Shown: positions 10,042-21,109 of the stretch, piece after piece
Layout of the letters: each line of letters begins with the position of its first letter
Numbering within the stretch: the first letter of the stretch is position 1
NCBI GenBank assembly: GCA_027382625.1
Contig: JAJKFJ010020698.1
Location: forward strand, 1-64,000
Direction: 5' to 3'
Origin: Tetmemena sp. SeJ-2015
Taxonomy: Eukaryota > Ciliophora > Spirotrichea > Sporadotrichida > Oxytrichidae
Length of the DNA: 64,000 bases
Position numbers and translations under genes: made by a program
The notes under the pieces: generated by a model
Seen by the model: the letters and a program-made list of their open reading frames with translations, nothing else
The model's database searches: none
What the model was told of the DNA's origin: nothing

Positions 10042-13000
10042 TCAAACTGAATCAAAAAAGCTTTTTCTTAAAGGAAAAAAAATTACATTCTTTATATATT
10101 AAAATCCGTCCTGATAATATTATTTTAATAAACTATTTACTTTAGTAAATTGGTCTCTGCTACAGATTGACGATTTAGAGAATGGAAATGAAGTCATCAA
10201 TAGTTTATTCGTGTCTCCACAACCTAAGGATAAAAAGTAGACGACTATATTCCATAATTTTATAATAGCTTGACTAGGACTATATTCAGGTGGTGTTAAT
10301 TGATAATAATCTGGATAAAAAAAGATTTCCATTGTTTTTTTTGAATTAGTAATTGGATTACGTTTTGAAAATTCTTCTATAATACCTTTTTCTAAAAGTA
10401 GTTCTTCTACAGTTACATCCTTATCTTCGTTTGGCCTTTCTGTGTTTGGTCTGCAGTCAAATGCTTCAACAAGATGCGCACTAATCAACGCATACTCAAA
10501 GACCAGGTATGTATTGAATCTGACCTTATAAGCGAGTTGTAGTCTTTCGAATCCATCTACTCCTTGAGATCTTTCATTGATCTGATAGGATCCTCATTTT
10601 AAATCGAAGCATTAATGGCCTCGATCAAAATCTTTGAGTTCCTCTTTTTATAGATCACATCTACTATCTCCTCCAAGTCTAGCATCTCCTCCACTGCTAG
10701 TTTCTTCAGGTTTGATAAGATTTAGGCTTTAGAGCAAGTAGATATAGGTAGATAAATTGATTGTAATAGCCCTCTAGATCTACTGCTTCTTCCTCTCATT
10801 TGCAAATACTGGCTCTCAGATTTTAATTCGCACGCTATAACAACTTTGGCATCTTGCTTGAATTTCGTATTGTAACCAAAGCTCTGGCTCTAGTTGAGAA
10901 ACAAAACTCCTGAGCTCCATTACTAAATCTCATCAATGAGAGTCATTGAAATGCCGCATCTGATGTTTTTAATACTAGCGTTTTCAGCTGCTTTCATAGA
11001 GATTCCATTTCTTACTCTTCGCAGAAAATTATCAAAGGGATGTGAGAAGCTAGCTTTTCAATTCTGCTTCAGCATTTAAATTCTCTCTTTGTAAGTGCTA
11101 AAAGGCTTGAATTTGGCCCTCCTAAATCTTGCTTTAACTCAGAGATAGCTCTATTACTCTGAAAGCTCACATCGGCTGACACCATTAATTTGATAAGATC
11201 TCTCAACCTCTGAATTCCAAGTTGCACTGAACAAAGGTTGCGTGACATTTACAATCAACACCGATATTTTATTGTTTTACGGTTGTGAAAGGGAAGTTTG
11301 TTTTAATTATCTAATCTGGAACTTTCTAATCACCAATTATATCATAGTACCTCTTCATATATCTAGAATCCATTTATAGTGAACACCTTATAGCCTGGCC
11401 CAAGAGTTGTAGGTGCCGTAAGCGTCTCAGGATGTTAGGATGTCGTTAGGGACGATGAATAAAACCTTTTTTTCCCTTGCTGTAGCCATACATTACAATA
11501 AGCCACATCACCCAATTTTTCCTGAAGCATGGGCATGTGGCACTGAGAACCAAACTCTTGAAGTGAGGATAATACAAGAAGAGACCATGCCTAGTAGTGA
11601 TATTGTGTTTGTAGTGTCGCATGCCTTTTGACTTTGAATTGAATTTAGGCAGTCTATCTCGTCACTGAATACTCGTGTATGTGCAAGAATTTTATTTTAC
11701 GATGATTAGGGTTTATACATTCGTAAAATATAACGGATAATGACAGTGATTTCTTCCTTTCATGATTATCAAATGCCTGGCAACTTTAATGTAGAATCGA
11801 CTGGGAGTTTGTGTGTGACTTCTCAGATCCAATCTTTGCTCATCTTAGAGTCCAACACTGTTCGAATAGTCACGGGAATCCATTGAAGATAGTGTGTTAA
11901 TCGAAAGCACAACCATAGAGTCTCTTCAAGGAGGGAGACTGTGATGAATTTTGCTCGCATGGTCTCCTTGATCAACTGCAGACATGAAGCAATTAGTTAA
12001 GGTCTTTTTGTGGACTAGAGATAGGTCCGGAGAGTCAATTCATCAATCATTGGACTAAGGAATGGGTAGAAAACAAACATGAAGCTGTTGCGAGAAAATG
12101 ATTTCGTTTCTCGAAATTCAAAGTCCTTATATATCAAAGAATCTTGCACTTTTTAGTTGTTTTATTTGTACATTTTATAACCGTTTTTTCTTAATGTGAT
12201 CGATTTGGTTTCTAGAGAACCCTCGATCTTTGAGATAGATCTCAAAGTTTTTAAAGTAAACTTCATTTATCTTACTACGAGCGTGAATTAGGTTTGGCTG
12301 ATGCTCAACAACAAGTGCTATTAGCTAAGGTGATAATGGGAAATCTTGTCTTTTGAGACAACATTGTAAAATTGACTTTTCACCATATTTGAACACTCAC
12401 AAGATTCTCAATCGGAGAATTTTAGGGCAGAGTCTTCAGCTGAAAAAGAAGAGTAGGTATAGAGTATGTCATGCAAAGTCCTGCCTCTAAGCTCGAGGTG
12501 ATGGAAAGATGCTCGCAGTGTGAAAATGAGTATACCTCTGCTTTCAGACTGACAGGTGAGGCTCATTGGAGTACCGACAGTGGATGAAGAAGAGGTTTGC
12601 GTGATTTTCGCATAATCTCTTAGTTTGAAAAGCTTAAGTGTAATATCTTTGATGTCCATCAAGTACTCCTCGAAGCAGGCGGAAAAGAACATAGGATCAC
12701 TTTCGAACTATTTCATCAGATGTTTCTGAGTGAGCAGCTTAGTATTTGTCTCTAAAGAAGAAAAGTTCTCTAATATAAACCAAGATACCTTGGCTTAAGA
12801 GTGCACCATGTCTATGTTACCCAGAGATGTGTTCAACTAGTCTTTCTCTGTGGCGATATACCCAACTTCTTCATTAGACATTAATAAATTTTCCAATTTA
12901 GAGGTAATTTTTTCAATTGCTTTTGGATCTTTGTCTTTGCTTGATTTGATTTTCGACCTAATCTTTATCTCATAAGTCTGATGTAATCTTTGATCTCCTC

Positions 13001-13284
13001 CAGCTCATATTGAGATAAAGAGACGGAGAGTATCGGTAGGAGCAAGGTGTTTTTTCCATATCTCTTTGAATGTGAGCTTTGTAAGTTTGTGGAAGATGCG
13101 CTTGTCCAACACCTTAATATGTCTTGTGAGGATGTCATACACTTGCAGATTATTCATACCGATGATCAAGAATCAGAGACAAGAATTCTCTACAAAATGA
13201 TACTTTACCATCGAATAAATCGTTCAAATTTTCTAGTAGAGTTGCTTTATGTACGTGTCTCGGGTCTTTATCAATCTTGTGCAT
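10042..13284 (-). CDS. Large protein with helicase-like C-terminal motif; germline gene with at least 5 IESs
   Basis: Minus-strand coding can be followed from about 13376 (candidate ATG 13284, MHKIDKDPRHVHKATLLENL) to TGA 10044-10042, alternating frames at pointer-flanked insertions. Conspicuous parts: LSPMIDELTLRTYLQSTKRP near 12.0 kb; TLTAPTTLGPGYKVFTINGF near 11.4 kb; then GYNTKFKQDAKVVIAC and QYLQMRGRSSRSRG near 10.8 kb. The last pair resembles motifs V and VI of superfamily-2 helicases or SecA-like ATPases (QxxGRxxR). A clear Walker A was not found, so ATPase activity is unproven. Stretches near 12.4-12.1, 11.6 and 11.05 kb keep unresolved frame changes or TGA codons; partial decay cannot be excluded. 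Confidence 0.65.
10568..10583 (-). other. IES, pointer GATCT, 11 bp removed
   Basis: GATCT lies at 10568-10572 and 10579-10583. Removal joins QNEDPIRS to QGVDGFERLQLAYKVRF and avoids a TGA near 10490. Confidence 0.65.
10995..11008 (-). other. IES, pointer CAT, 11 bp removed
   Basis: CAT lies at 10995-10997 and 11006-11008. Removal joins PLIIFCEEQEM to KAAENASIKNIRCGI. The short pointer makes this less certain than others. Confidence 0.5.
11210..11231 (-). other. IES, pointer CTGAA, 17 bp removed
   Basis: CTGAA lies at 11210-11214 and 11227-11231. Removal joins CKCHATFVQ to RLRDLIKLMVSADVSF and avoids a TGA. Confidence 0.65.
11342..11359 (-). other. IES, pointer TCATA, 13 bp removed
   Basis: TCATA lies at 11342-11346 and 11355-11359. 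Removal joins VFTINGFQIY to DIIGDQKVPDQIIKT; the unexcised frame stops at TGA. Confidence 0.65.
13135..13159 (-). other. IES, pointer TCATAC, 19 bp removed
   Basis: TCATAC lies at 13135-13140 and 13154-13159. Removal joins EFLSLILDHRY to DILTRHIKVLDKRIF. Confidence 0.7.
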
Positions 13285-13489
13285 TAGCAAGAGATTTTTG
13301 TTAGAATGATGACAGACCCGAGGAGAGTAAATGAGGTTTCTATCGTTGAAGGAATCGCGCTTTGACGGCTGTCCTCAGATCTGATCCCTGTGGATCTCGT
13401 TCGCTCTCTGGACCAAAGGTTCAATTTAAAATAGCGGCAAATTAATATTAATAGACTACCGTAAATTCATAATATTTATAGTCAGTCTA

Positions 13490-14560
13490 ATGGGTGAAGA
13501 AGAAAGTTTAAAATATCACGTCAATAAGTATGTGAATTAAAGTGTATAGATAGTCCAAAGGAGCAATGTATCGTAATCTAAGGTCAAAAAAGTTCATGTC
13601 AGAGAACAAAGAAACGAAACGAGAAAGCGACGACAGGAATAAACGATTTGGCTAGGCGATCAGAAAAATCATTAAAAATTAGATTAAAGTTTGATTAAAT
13701 TGAATTTAAATATTGCTCAGTCAGATGGTTAACAACTCCCATACAACGCAAATTAATTTTAATTTCCACCTCAATGCAACAATCATATAAATAGCTGATC
13801 TTTCTCTATAAAGGAATTTAATATAGTCATCCAGTTCCAGAGCTTATATTTCTAAAATGACAGCTGTTTCAAAACGAGGAATGGTCTATGAGAATATTAA
13901 GTTGAACACGATTCTGTGGATCCGAGGGCGCACTCGACAAGACTTGCTGGTAATACTAATGAGTTGGAGGTCTCAAGATCGATAGGCAAGATTCCAGGTA
14001 CTGAAAGGATAGACCTAATATTCTATTGTGCTGTCAAGAGAATCGTATAAACTATAATTTAGCATTGAAAATATTTTATAAATTTACGTACTAATGGGAT
14101 GGTAGCTGACTAATGGACGTCATGGTGTTGTGTCAAGGGATAGTTGAGAAGGAAGATGTCACATCGAGGTATGTGAGCTTATCAGCAACAGGACTCATGA
14201 AAAGGGGTATGAGAGAGTAGGAAGTTGCTTCACATGTGATCGAAAGATTTACAGAAGTGTACACTGAGTTGCGGTGGCCATTGTCTCATATGGGATGGGA
14301 TCTCTCGGGAATTAGCGAAAGACAGATGTTAGTGCGAAAGGAGTGAACTAGATTAGGATGCGGTATCGCATGTACCGATGCTAGTCGGTCTGCCATGGAA
14401 TTGTCTGCAACAGACTGAGACAGAAAAGACACGGTATTGAACCGCCAATCTCTTTCTTACAACGTGGTCAATACTCTCCAGCTGAATACCTTGCTCATCG
14501 TCGTAAACCGCCAACAATAAAAGGAACATAGTCAATGACAGATAGGAGCAATAAGAATAA
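13490..14560 (+). pseudogene. TBE zinc-finger-type ORF remnant
   Basis: Starts ATG 13490 (MGEEESLKYHVNKYVNQSV), stops at TGA 13796-13798, then continues in other frames to about 14560. Two Cys/His clusters are visible. One is near 14157-14270 (CHIEVCEL ... SCFTCDRKIYRSVH). The other is near 14360-14420 (CQSVCHGIVCNRLRQKRH). A basic tail RRKPPTIKG follows. These fit the zinc-finger protein of TBE elements (about 57 kDa when intact). Several TGA codons and frame changes lie in between, so this copy is unlikely to make a full protein. Confidence 0.5.
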
Positions 14561-15079
14561 GTTATACTTAGTACGGTGATCTCATCAGTCTCAGACCGAG
14601 ATGGCTTTCACAGTCAAGGCGTCACTATACTTATTCTGGAGTAGAGCGCACTCTAGGGCTCTAAGGGATCTGAAATGAGCTTATAGAGTAAAAGGAAGAG
14701 ATACTTTCTGTGGTGATGATACTCATGAAAACAGCTTACCAAGATGACATTCAAAGCCAGCGAAGATAGAAAACCAACAAGTCTCAGATGTTGCTCGCGA
14801 TTACGCCATAGCCTAGAGCTATATCCGTATCACACTATCGTGAATAAATGGATATTATTAGAACTAATCGAGCGAGTCGCAAGCAACAAGTAATTGCGCG
14901 ATGAACAATCAGAAAGTTTGACTATATAGAACGACGGAAGCCGGTAAGACAAACCGCATGTCAGTCTAACATATAAGTCGAAAAGAGCGATGTTACTGTC
15001 CAAGATGAATTAGCAGGCTCTAGACCTCAAAAAATGGAGGGACGGTTGTATCTATTTTGATACTAAGGTACACCTTAAA

Positions 15080-16055
15080 TAGAAACTAATACACAAGGAT
15101 TACCTTATCCTCATTCAGTGATCAACGAACATAAAATCCTTCAGTCAGCTAGTGATTGCATTCTTGGCATTGTCAAGAAGGATTGGCTTAACCATTTCAA
15201 CAGCAGCTGAAGTCTTGTCGATATCCTAGTATGATCAGACAAGCTTGCTTGATCGTTTCAGAGTGTGGATACATGTGGTTAGAGCGTGCAGTTGTAATTT
15301 CCACTAGACAAATGAAATAGTATTAGGTTTGCTCGATTGGGATTGGAGTAGCGCTATGGTAGCGAAGGTTATAGGAGGAGCAGTGACAGATGAGCTCTAT
15401 AATTAGTCATTGCATAGGTTAAGTAATCCGTTTGCTTTGATGGTATAGAACTTTCGAAAGATGTGTCAACTTGATTCAACGCATTGAGCAGACGAGGTAT
15501 TTTCTCTTGAGGATATCATTACTCCCAAATAAAGATTTAAAACTTGTCAAGTATCTGTTTTCGAATATCGATCTTATCGTGAGTGTAAAGATTCAAGGCC
15601 CTTAGATGGAGAGATGCCACACACAACTGCCAGGCTCGCTATGCTTGAAATTTATCCTATACCTGAATATTTTCATTTCTTTTGCTATATTCTAGACGAA
15701 GCCTGGTTGATATAGTGAACATCACTTCATCCACAAATAGGATATCACGATTGCTTGAGATTGAGTGTTAAATTTTGCGAAGCATCTCATTCTCCAGTTC
15801 CGGTAAAGAATGTTTCTACTTGGGACTTAGATACTTGGTGACTGCGATCGCCTTCCTCTTTATTCCGTTTCGACTATAGATTGATCTCAAGCGAGATGGA
15901 GAGAGTTTGAATTCAGGGAAGCGTCAATGAGCCATTATACAACGTTCTTTCAAAGTCAAGCCACTCCAAGCCTCTAGGGTCTCATGAGATATTATGAACT
16001 CCTCGACCTCTGTGGGAAGTGCTAATGCTTAGGTCAGGTTGTAATTATACATCAT
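15080..16055 (-). pseudogene. Degraded DDE transposase (Tc1/mariner/IS630-type, TBE 42-kDa-like)
   Basis: Reads from about ATG 16055 (MMYNYNLTQALALPTEVEEF), through KERCIMAH, an in-frame TGA, RFPEFKLSPSRLRSIYSRNG, then SSNRDILFVDEVMFTIST. ILFVDE has the hydrophobic-x-D-E context of the first catalytic aspartate. After frame changes KPILLDNAKNAITS gives the DN of the second aspartate (about 15.15 kb). The third acidic residue was not located. The helix-turn-helix-like N-terminal part matches the general layout of such transposases. One TGA and at least two frameshifts mark it as inactive, unless some breaks are IESs. Confidence 0.6.
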
Positions 16056-16559
16056 GTGTTGGAATAATTGCGGAGCGAGGGGCAGAATCTATTTTGTATA
16101 TAGCGTGTAAGGACTTATTCTTAATACCGCTGAGCTAGATATCTGCTTGTAGGAAGTATGAACTGGGGTATGTTCATAACTGTTGCCCATCCGGTACATC
16201 AATAGGATTCGAATTATAGCAACAGGTTTGTTAAGTTGCTGATGAAGTTAAATAGTTAAGGCTTCAGTTATCCTTGTTCTTTCTCATCTTAGTCTGTCAC
16301 TCCTATTAAAAAAACTTTAGCTTTTAATTTTTAATAAAGAAGAACTGGTGGCTTTCGAGTATGATTACTCATAGTGGACTTTGAACGAAAGTTAAAATAT
16401 ACTCTGCCTTATATTTTTAGTTCTGCTTTGTTCTATTGAAAAAGTTTTGTTGGGTCTTATCTTCTCTCCTCGGACTTTAATTCGTAAATTTGAGTGTTTT
16501 GAGTTTTGTGAATTAATTAATCTTTTGAAAAGTTTTTGTTTGATTTAATTTATGTTCAA

Positions 16560-16766
16560 ATGAGCCAATTGAGTCAATTGAGACATTTGAGAAAGTTGAG
16601 GCAGCTGAGGCATCTGAGCTCCATCAGATAACTAAAAAATATTTAGATAACAATTATCATGATTAACTTTACAAGAAAGAATTGTTTAATAGATAATTAC
16701 CAAATATAAATGATCCAAATGAGTCAATTGAGTAAAGTGAGTCAATTGAGACACTTGAGCTGATTG
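16560..16766 (+). repeat. Two blocks of 9-bp degenerate tandem repeat
   Basis: Unit close to YTGAGNCAA: seven copies from 16560 to about 16622, and five more at about 16713-16766, separated by 90 bp of AT-rich DNA. Read on the plus strand they encode LSQ/LRH triplets (MSQLSQLRHLRKLRQLRHLS), then a TGA after the second block. Confidence 0.75.
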
Positions 16767-16878
16767 TGAATAATCCATTATATTTCAGCAACTTATACAT
16801 CACCAAGAGGAAGTCAATAAACGTTATAATTGGTATCGTGGATGGAATTGGTTAGGCATATGACACGATATTTATATA

Positions 16879-17560
16879 ATGACAAGAAATGAGATGATGG
16901 ACAGGAATAGTGAGAAAGATGATGAGTATTACAATAGGCTTACGCAGTAAAGCGCTATTAGAGAGATATATTTAAAATACTATTTGAGTATGCCAACTAA
17001 TATTAATGATAAAACTATAAGACGATTATCATCAAGCTTCGTGGAACCATAAGCTAATTGAGTGAAATTAGGAGAGTACGCGACGTCGTGCCGAATACCC
17101 ACTAAGGTGATGTTACGGTAATCAAGATATGGGCTTCTACACGATAGTTGACGTAGCATACCTGTATGTGAAAATTAGCGCCAGGATGAGACATGCGTCA
17201 AATAGAACGCGATTCCAAGGACAAAAAAGAGACTGCGAGGAGGCAGATTAGACAGCTAAAATTAGGAAACGATCCACTACCCGCCATCCATCTTTACTGC
17301 ATTAAACATAAACTTAGAGCCGCTACAGGGTATACAAGATTGGAGCTCTTAGGGAAGAAACAGTTTCCGAGGAAGCTTTGAAGTATCACCGCGCATATGA
17401 GCATATAAGTCAGAAGATTCTCAATATAAAAGAAGTATACGACCTGCGCCTCAATTCTAGATAAAGTAGAAATAGGAAAATGTGGATAAAATCTCGAGGT
17501 GGCTAATCTCTGACGCTCAGAGGTGACGTCAAATTGATGCATGGGATATAATTTTATTCT
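16879..17560 (+). pseudogene. TBE right-hand small ORFs (broken)
   Basis: ATG 16879 gives a 60-residue frame (MTRNEMMDRNSEKDDEYYN) ending in TGA 17059-17061. A second piece from 17193 (MRQIERDSKDKKETARRQIR) continues after one frame change into HRAYEHISQKILNIKEVYDL. The basic, helical composition differs from flanking DNA. By position this may be the remnant of the third TBE protein (22 kDa); there is no motif to prove it. Confidence 0.35.
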
Positions 17561-19740
17561 ATCTAAAAACAGATTATATTTCTTTTAAATTAATAAATTT
17601 ATGAAATTACTAATTTCTGATACTAATGAAAATCAAATCCTTAGAATAGCCAAGAATAGCATTTGCGAACAATCCATGCTGAGATCTCAATAAGACATTA
17701 GGAGGATGATGGGAAATTCGGGAAAGACCTATTAGATGAATCGTCAATGAAAATGTTCCAAAGACAATTGTAGATAATTATAATATGGTAGGCCAGGCGC
17801 TCCATTACCGATAGCAATAAAAACTCATAGCATTAAATTATCGTTACTGGGTGGAGTGTAATAATTAAACAAATGAGTTCTTTTATTAATCTCTTTTTTA
17901 ACAATCTTCTCTTTTCCATTAAATTCTGCACTATAATAAGCTTTATATCTTTAATAAACATTAATTTGCTGTTTAGTCTATTTTAAAATAATAAATTAAT
18001 TCAAGCAAGCAAAAGAATTATTTAAAAAATGGACTTATCTATTTGGTATAAATGAAAATTAATGAAAAGTCAACTCTTAAAAAATATATATTTAATTATC
18101 TCATATTAAATTGTGTTAAGACAAGTTATAGTTCTTCATCAAAGCATTAAATTCATATTTTTTTTTTAAATTTATAAAGATCTCTTCTCTCGGTATTAAA
18201 GGGCGAAATTAATTAAGTAATATTATTTCAGATTATCTACAATCTGAAAAATTTTAATGATGTTTCAAGTTTATAATAAATAGGGCGCATATTATTTTTA
18301 AATTAGTTAAAACCATATTTTGTATAACTTTATCTTTAGAAAAGTAATATAGTTTGATTTAGTTTTTATCTATAATATTATAGACACTATTTTGCAAGTT
18401 CTCACTGAATTCAAAGTGCCTTGACAAAACAATAACCAAATGTTCATAGTGAGATTGTTACTAGTAGAGATAGGGTTAAATATATTTATAAATATAAAGA
18501 GTGAATAGCAATATAGAAAGTTTAATGCTCTAACTAAAATAAAATATAGCCAAGATTATTTTATAAATCTGAGTTTAGAAATACTTTAATATCGTATTAA
18601 ATTAGAGCGATAGAGTGGCTAATTATCAACTGAAAACACAATCGGATTTGTTTTAAAATATTTCAAAAGTTCCACATATTAAATTATGAATTATAATATC
18701 TCTTATAGGAAATGAGCTCTTCACAGTGTAGGAATATTAAAATCACATTATCATAAAAAGAGAACTCGAATGCCTAAATTTATAAATGCTAAGAAATCAG
18801 AACGATTATAATTCTATTAAAAGTCGCAGAACCGGAAAGTACTGAATATAATTTTAATGATCACACTCCATAATCAATTTTTTTAAATCTCACAACAATT
18901 GCTCGAAAACAAGGAGGAGACTAATCAATAGAAATGGTTCATATTATGAATCACATTTTAACAACCTTCTATTCCCATTAAATATCTGACTATAAAGTCA
19001 AGGTTTTGAGTTTCTTGAGAGAGCATAAACTTTAAGTGATAGACTAGAGACAATTGCTTTCTACCTAATTTAAATTCTATTCAAATTCAATAGCAAGACT
19101 TGTTAAATTGATTGGTAGTCCTAGCACATGATATTCAGTATCTAATTCTGCTATTAAACTAAAATATACTACTCTGAGAGTCATTTAAGATATATTTGTA
19201 AGTAAATCTAAGCCTACTAAGTCTTCATCAAACTATTTTAAGCTCAAGTTTAGAATCTGAATCGATTAAGTCTCTTAGATTCCATGTGAGCAGAGTTCTT
19301 AAATTTAAAGTTTTTAAATAAAAAACCATTTTAAAATATAAATAGGGACTTTTAAATTTAAAAAGGAATTTAATAGAAAAAAAATAACCTAAAAGGCGGC
19401 CCAAAAAAACCCCCTTTAAAAAAATTTTAATTAAAATTGATACCCCAAATTTCTTTTTAAATTCCAAATTTTAAAATTTATTTAAAAAAGGAAAAGGTTA
19501 AAAAAATATTTTTTCCCCCTTAAAGGTTTTTTTACAAAATTTAAATTTTTTTAAATATTTAATATTTTCTATCATTTTTATTAATTTTTTTTAGAAAAAA
19601 AAAATTTAAATTTTATTTAAATTATTTTAAATTTTTTTGGGGAATCCCTTTTCTTCCATTTAAATTTTGGTCTTTTCCGGAATCCAGTTTAAAATTGAAA
19701 AAAAATTAAAATTTTTAGATTTTTTATTTAAAACAATTTA
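17561..19740. other. AT-rich non-coding DNA with low-complexity homopolymer tract at the right end
   Basis: No coding signal. From about 19300 to 19740 the sequence becomes a chain of A, T, C and G homopolymer runs. This may be genuine low-complexity DNA or degraded read quality. Confidence 0.5.
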
Positions 19741-19778
19741 AATGAATTTAGAGAGACCTGTTTGGTTAACCTCGGTAT

Positions 19779-20135
19779 TCATAATGCTTTCGGATGTTAT
19801 AGTAATTTATGAAATTGTTCTGGGCACTTTTATTTCCTGAAGAGCTTGGATGTTTCTTCTGCCAGCTGTTTTAGTTTCTTGCCATTAGTTAAGGAATGAA
19901 GCAAAAGCCTTAGTGAAAGTTATCTTTGCCTTTCTGTAGTTTAAATTAAGAAGATCTAAATAAAAAACTAAAACATTTAAAATCTGCTGGAGCTACTATC
20001 TGATCTGAGAGGAAAGATAGAGATATCTCTTAGCAAGGAACGTAGTTAAACAGCTTTGAAAGGTTTTGCTTAATAAAGTTGTTAAAGAATTTGGACAGTC
20101 TCAAGAATACGGGAGCCACTTTATTTAGTTAATTG
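19779..20135 (-). CDS. Coding-like island, unknown protein fragment
   Basis: The minus strand is free of TGA for about 118 codons with gene-like composition (TNGKKLKQLAEETSKLFRK) and ends at TGA 19781-19779. It is flanked on both sides by homopolymer-rich AT DNA and has no start. It could be a single macronuclear-destined segment of a scrambled or distant gene. No family recognised. Confidence 0.4.
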
Positions 20136-20744
20136 CAATACCCTATTATAGTCAAAATTTACTGAATTTTTAAAATTTTTTCTAAAAGTTTATAATAAAA
20201 GGTTTTTTAAATTTGGAAAAAAAAAGGTTTTCGGGGTTTTAAAAAATAAGGATAAAAAAAATTTTTAAAAAATTTTTGGGAAAAATTTCTAATCATTAAA
20301 ATTTTTTGGGTTTCCTTTGGGTTAAAATTTAATTTGTTGGGGTGTTTAATTAAGTTTTTTTAAATTAATGTTTAATTGGATTACGCTCAAGAGATCAGTG
20401 AATAACCACTGGGGTGTCTTAATTTAATTAAAACCTAATCTTTTTCTATTTAATAACTAAAAATTATCACCCCTTACTTTTATTTTAAAGCCTGTTAACA
20501 TTCTTGTTGACTAAAGCCTAATGCTTAAAAGTATAATTATTCTTAATCTTAAAATATACGATTCACTTCGCTTATGGGGTTTTATTCAAGTTTCTTTTTT
20601 TTAAATAATTTTAAAATTAGCTTTCACTAATTCAATTGTAGGCTAAATATGAATAATGATAGAGGATGGTATGCAAGAAAAAATGATTTATATAAAATAA
20701 GAGATAGTTTTAAAACATTATGCTTTTAAATTTGATGAGGGAGC

Positions 20745-21090
20745 GAGATTTTACTATTTTAGTGCCAAGATCATGGAGAGCACCGCACCTTACTAACTTT
20801 TAGTGCTAGTGCCCTGTACTTTGATCAATTGGCTGTTGAGTGTGAGGGTATACTCCTTCTGGATGTTGCAGTTAGTGAGGACTCTACTTGTTATTGTTTT
20901 GGATGTTGTTCAAAAGTATTCAAATACAAGAGTAGTTTTGTATCAATTTGATCTTCTTAGCTAAGATGAGTCTCTGTCGATTTGAAGGGATGCCTTACTT
21001 GTCCCTTGAATAATCGGCTGCCATCTTCAAGTTTTAGAAGTCAATCTCAGCACTGTTGATTGTGTGTGATATTATTATTTCAGTAGACAT
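20745..21090 (-). pseudogene. Divergent ubiquitin-like sequence, copy 1
   Basis: From ATG 21090 (MSTEIIISHTINSAEIDF) the minus strand runs into RDKQGIPSNRQRLILAK, the KEGIPPDQQRLIFAGK segment of ubiquitin. A foreign stretch of about 75 nt with a TGA and frame change follows. Then RVLTNCNIQKEYTLTLNSQL corresponds to [20 protein letters not shown]. The C-terminal Gly-Gly is absent: the end reads IKVQGTSTKS. A second copy at 39.3 kb has the same insertion. Probably not a working ubiquitin. Confidence 0.65.
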
Positions 21091-21109
21091 TTAAAAAGCA
21101 TAATATATT

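Larger units (their letters stand above)
13490..17560. mobile_element. Decayed TBE-like DNA transposon (about 4.1 kb)
   Basis: This block is visibly richer in G+C than the AT-rich DNA around it. It contains three groups of reading frames arranged like the hypotrich telomere-bearing elements: Cys/His-finger ORFs at left (plus), a DDE-type transposase in the middle (minus) and small basic ORFs at right (plus). TBE elements are about 4.1 kb with 22, 42 and 57 kDa proteins, so the size fits. Many in-frame TGA codons and frameshifts without obvious pointers suggest decay. I found no telomeric C4A4 terminal repeats, so the ends are approximate and set by composition and ORF extent. Confidence 0.6.

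Noticed and set aside
11440..11631. Plus-strand 63-codon frame
   Set aside because: Lies antisense to the minus-strand helicase-like gene, whose coding passes through here; most likely a shadow.
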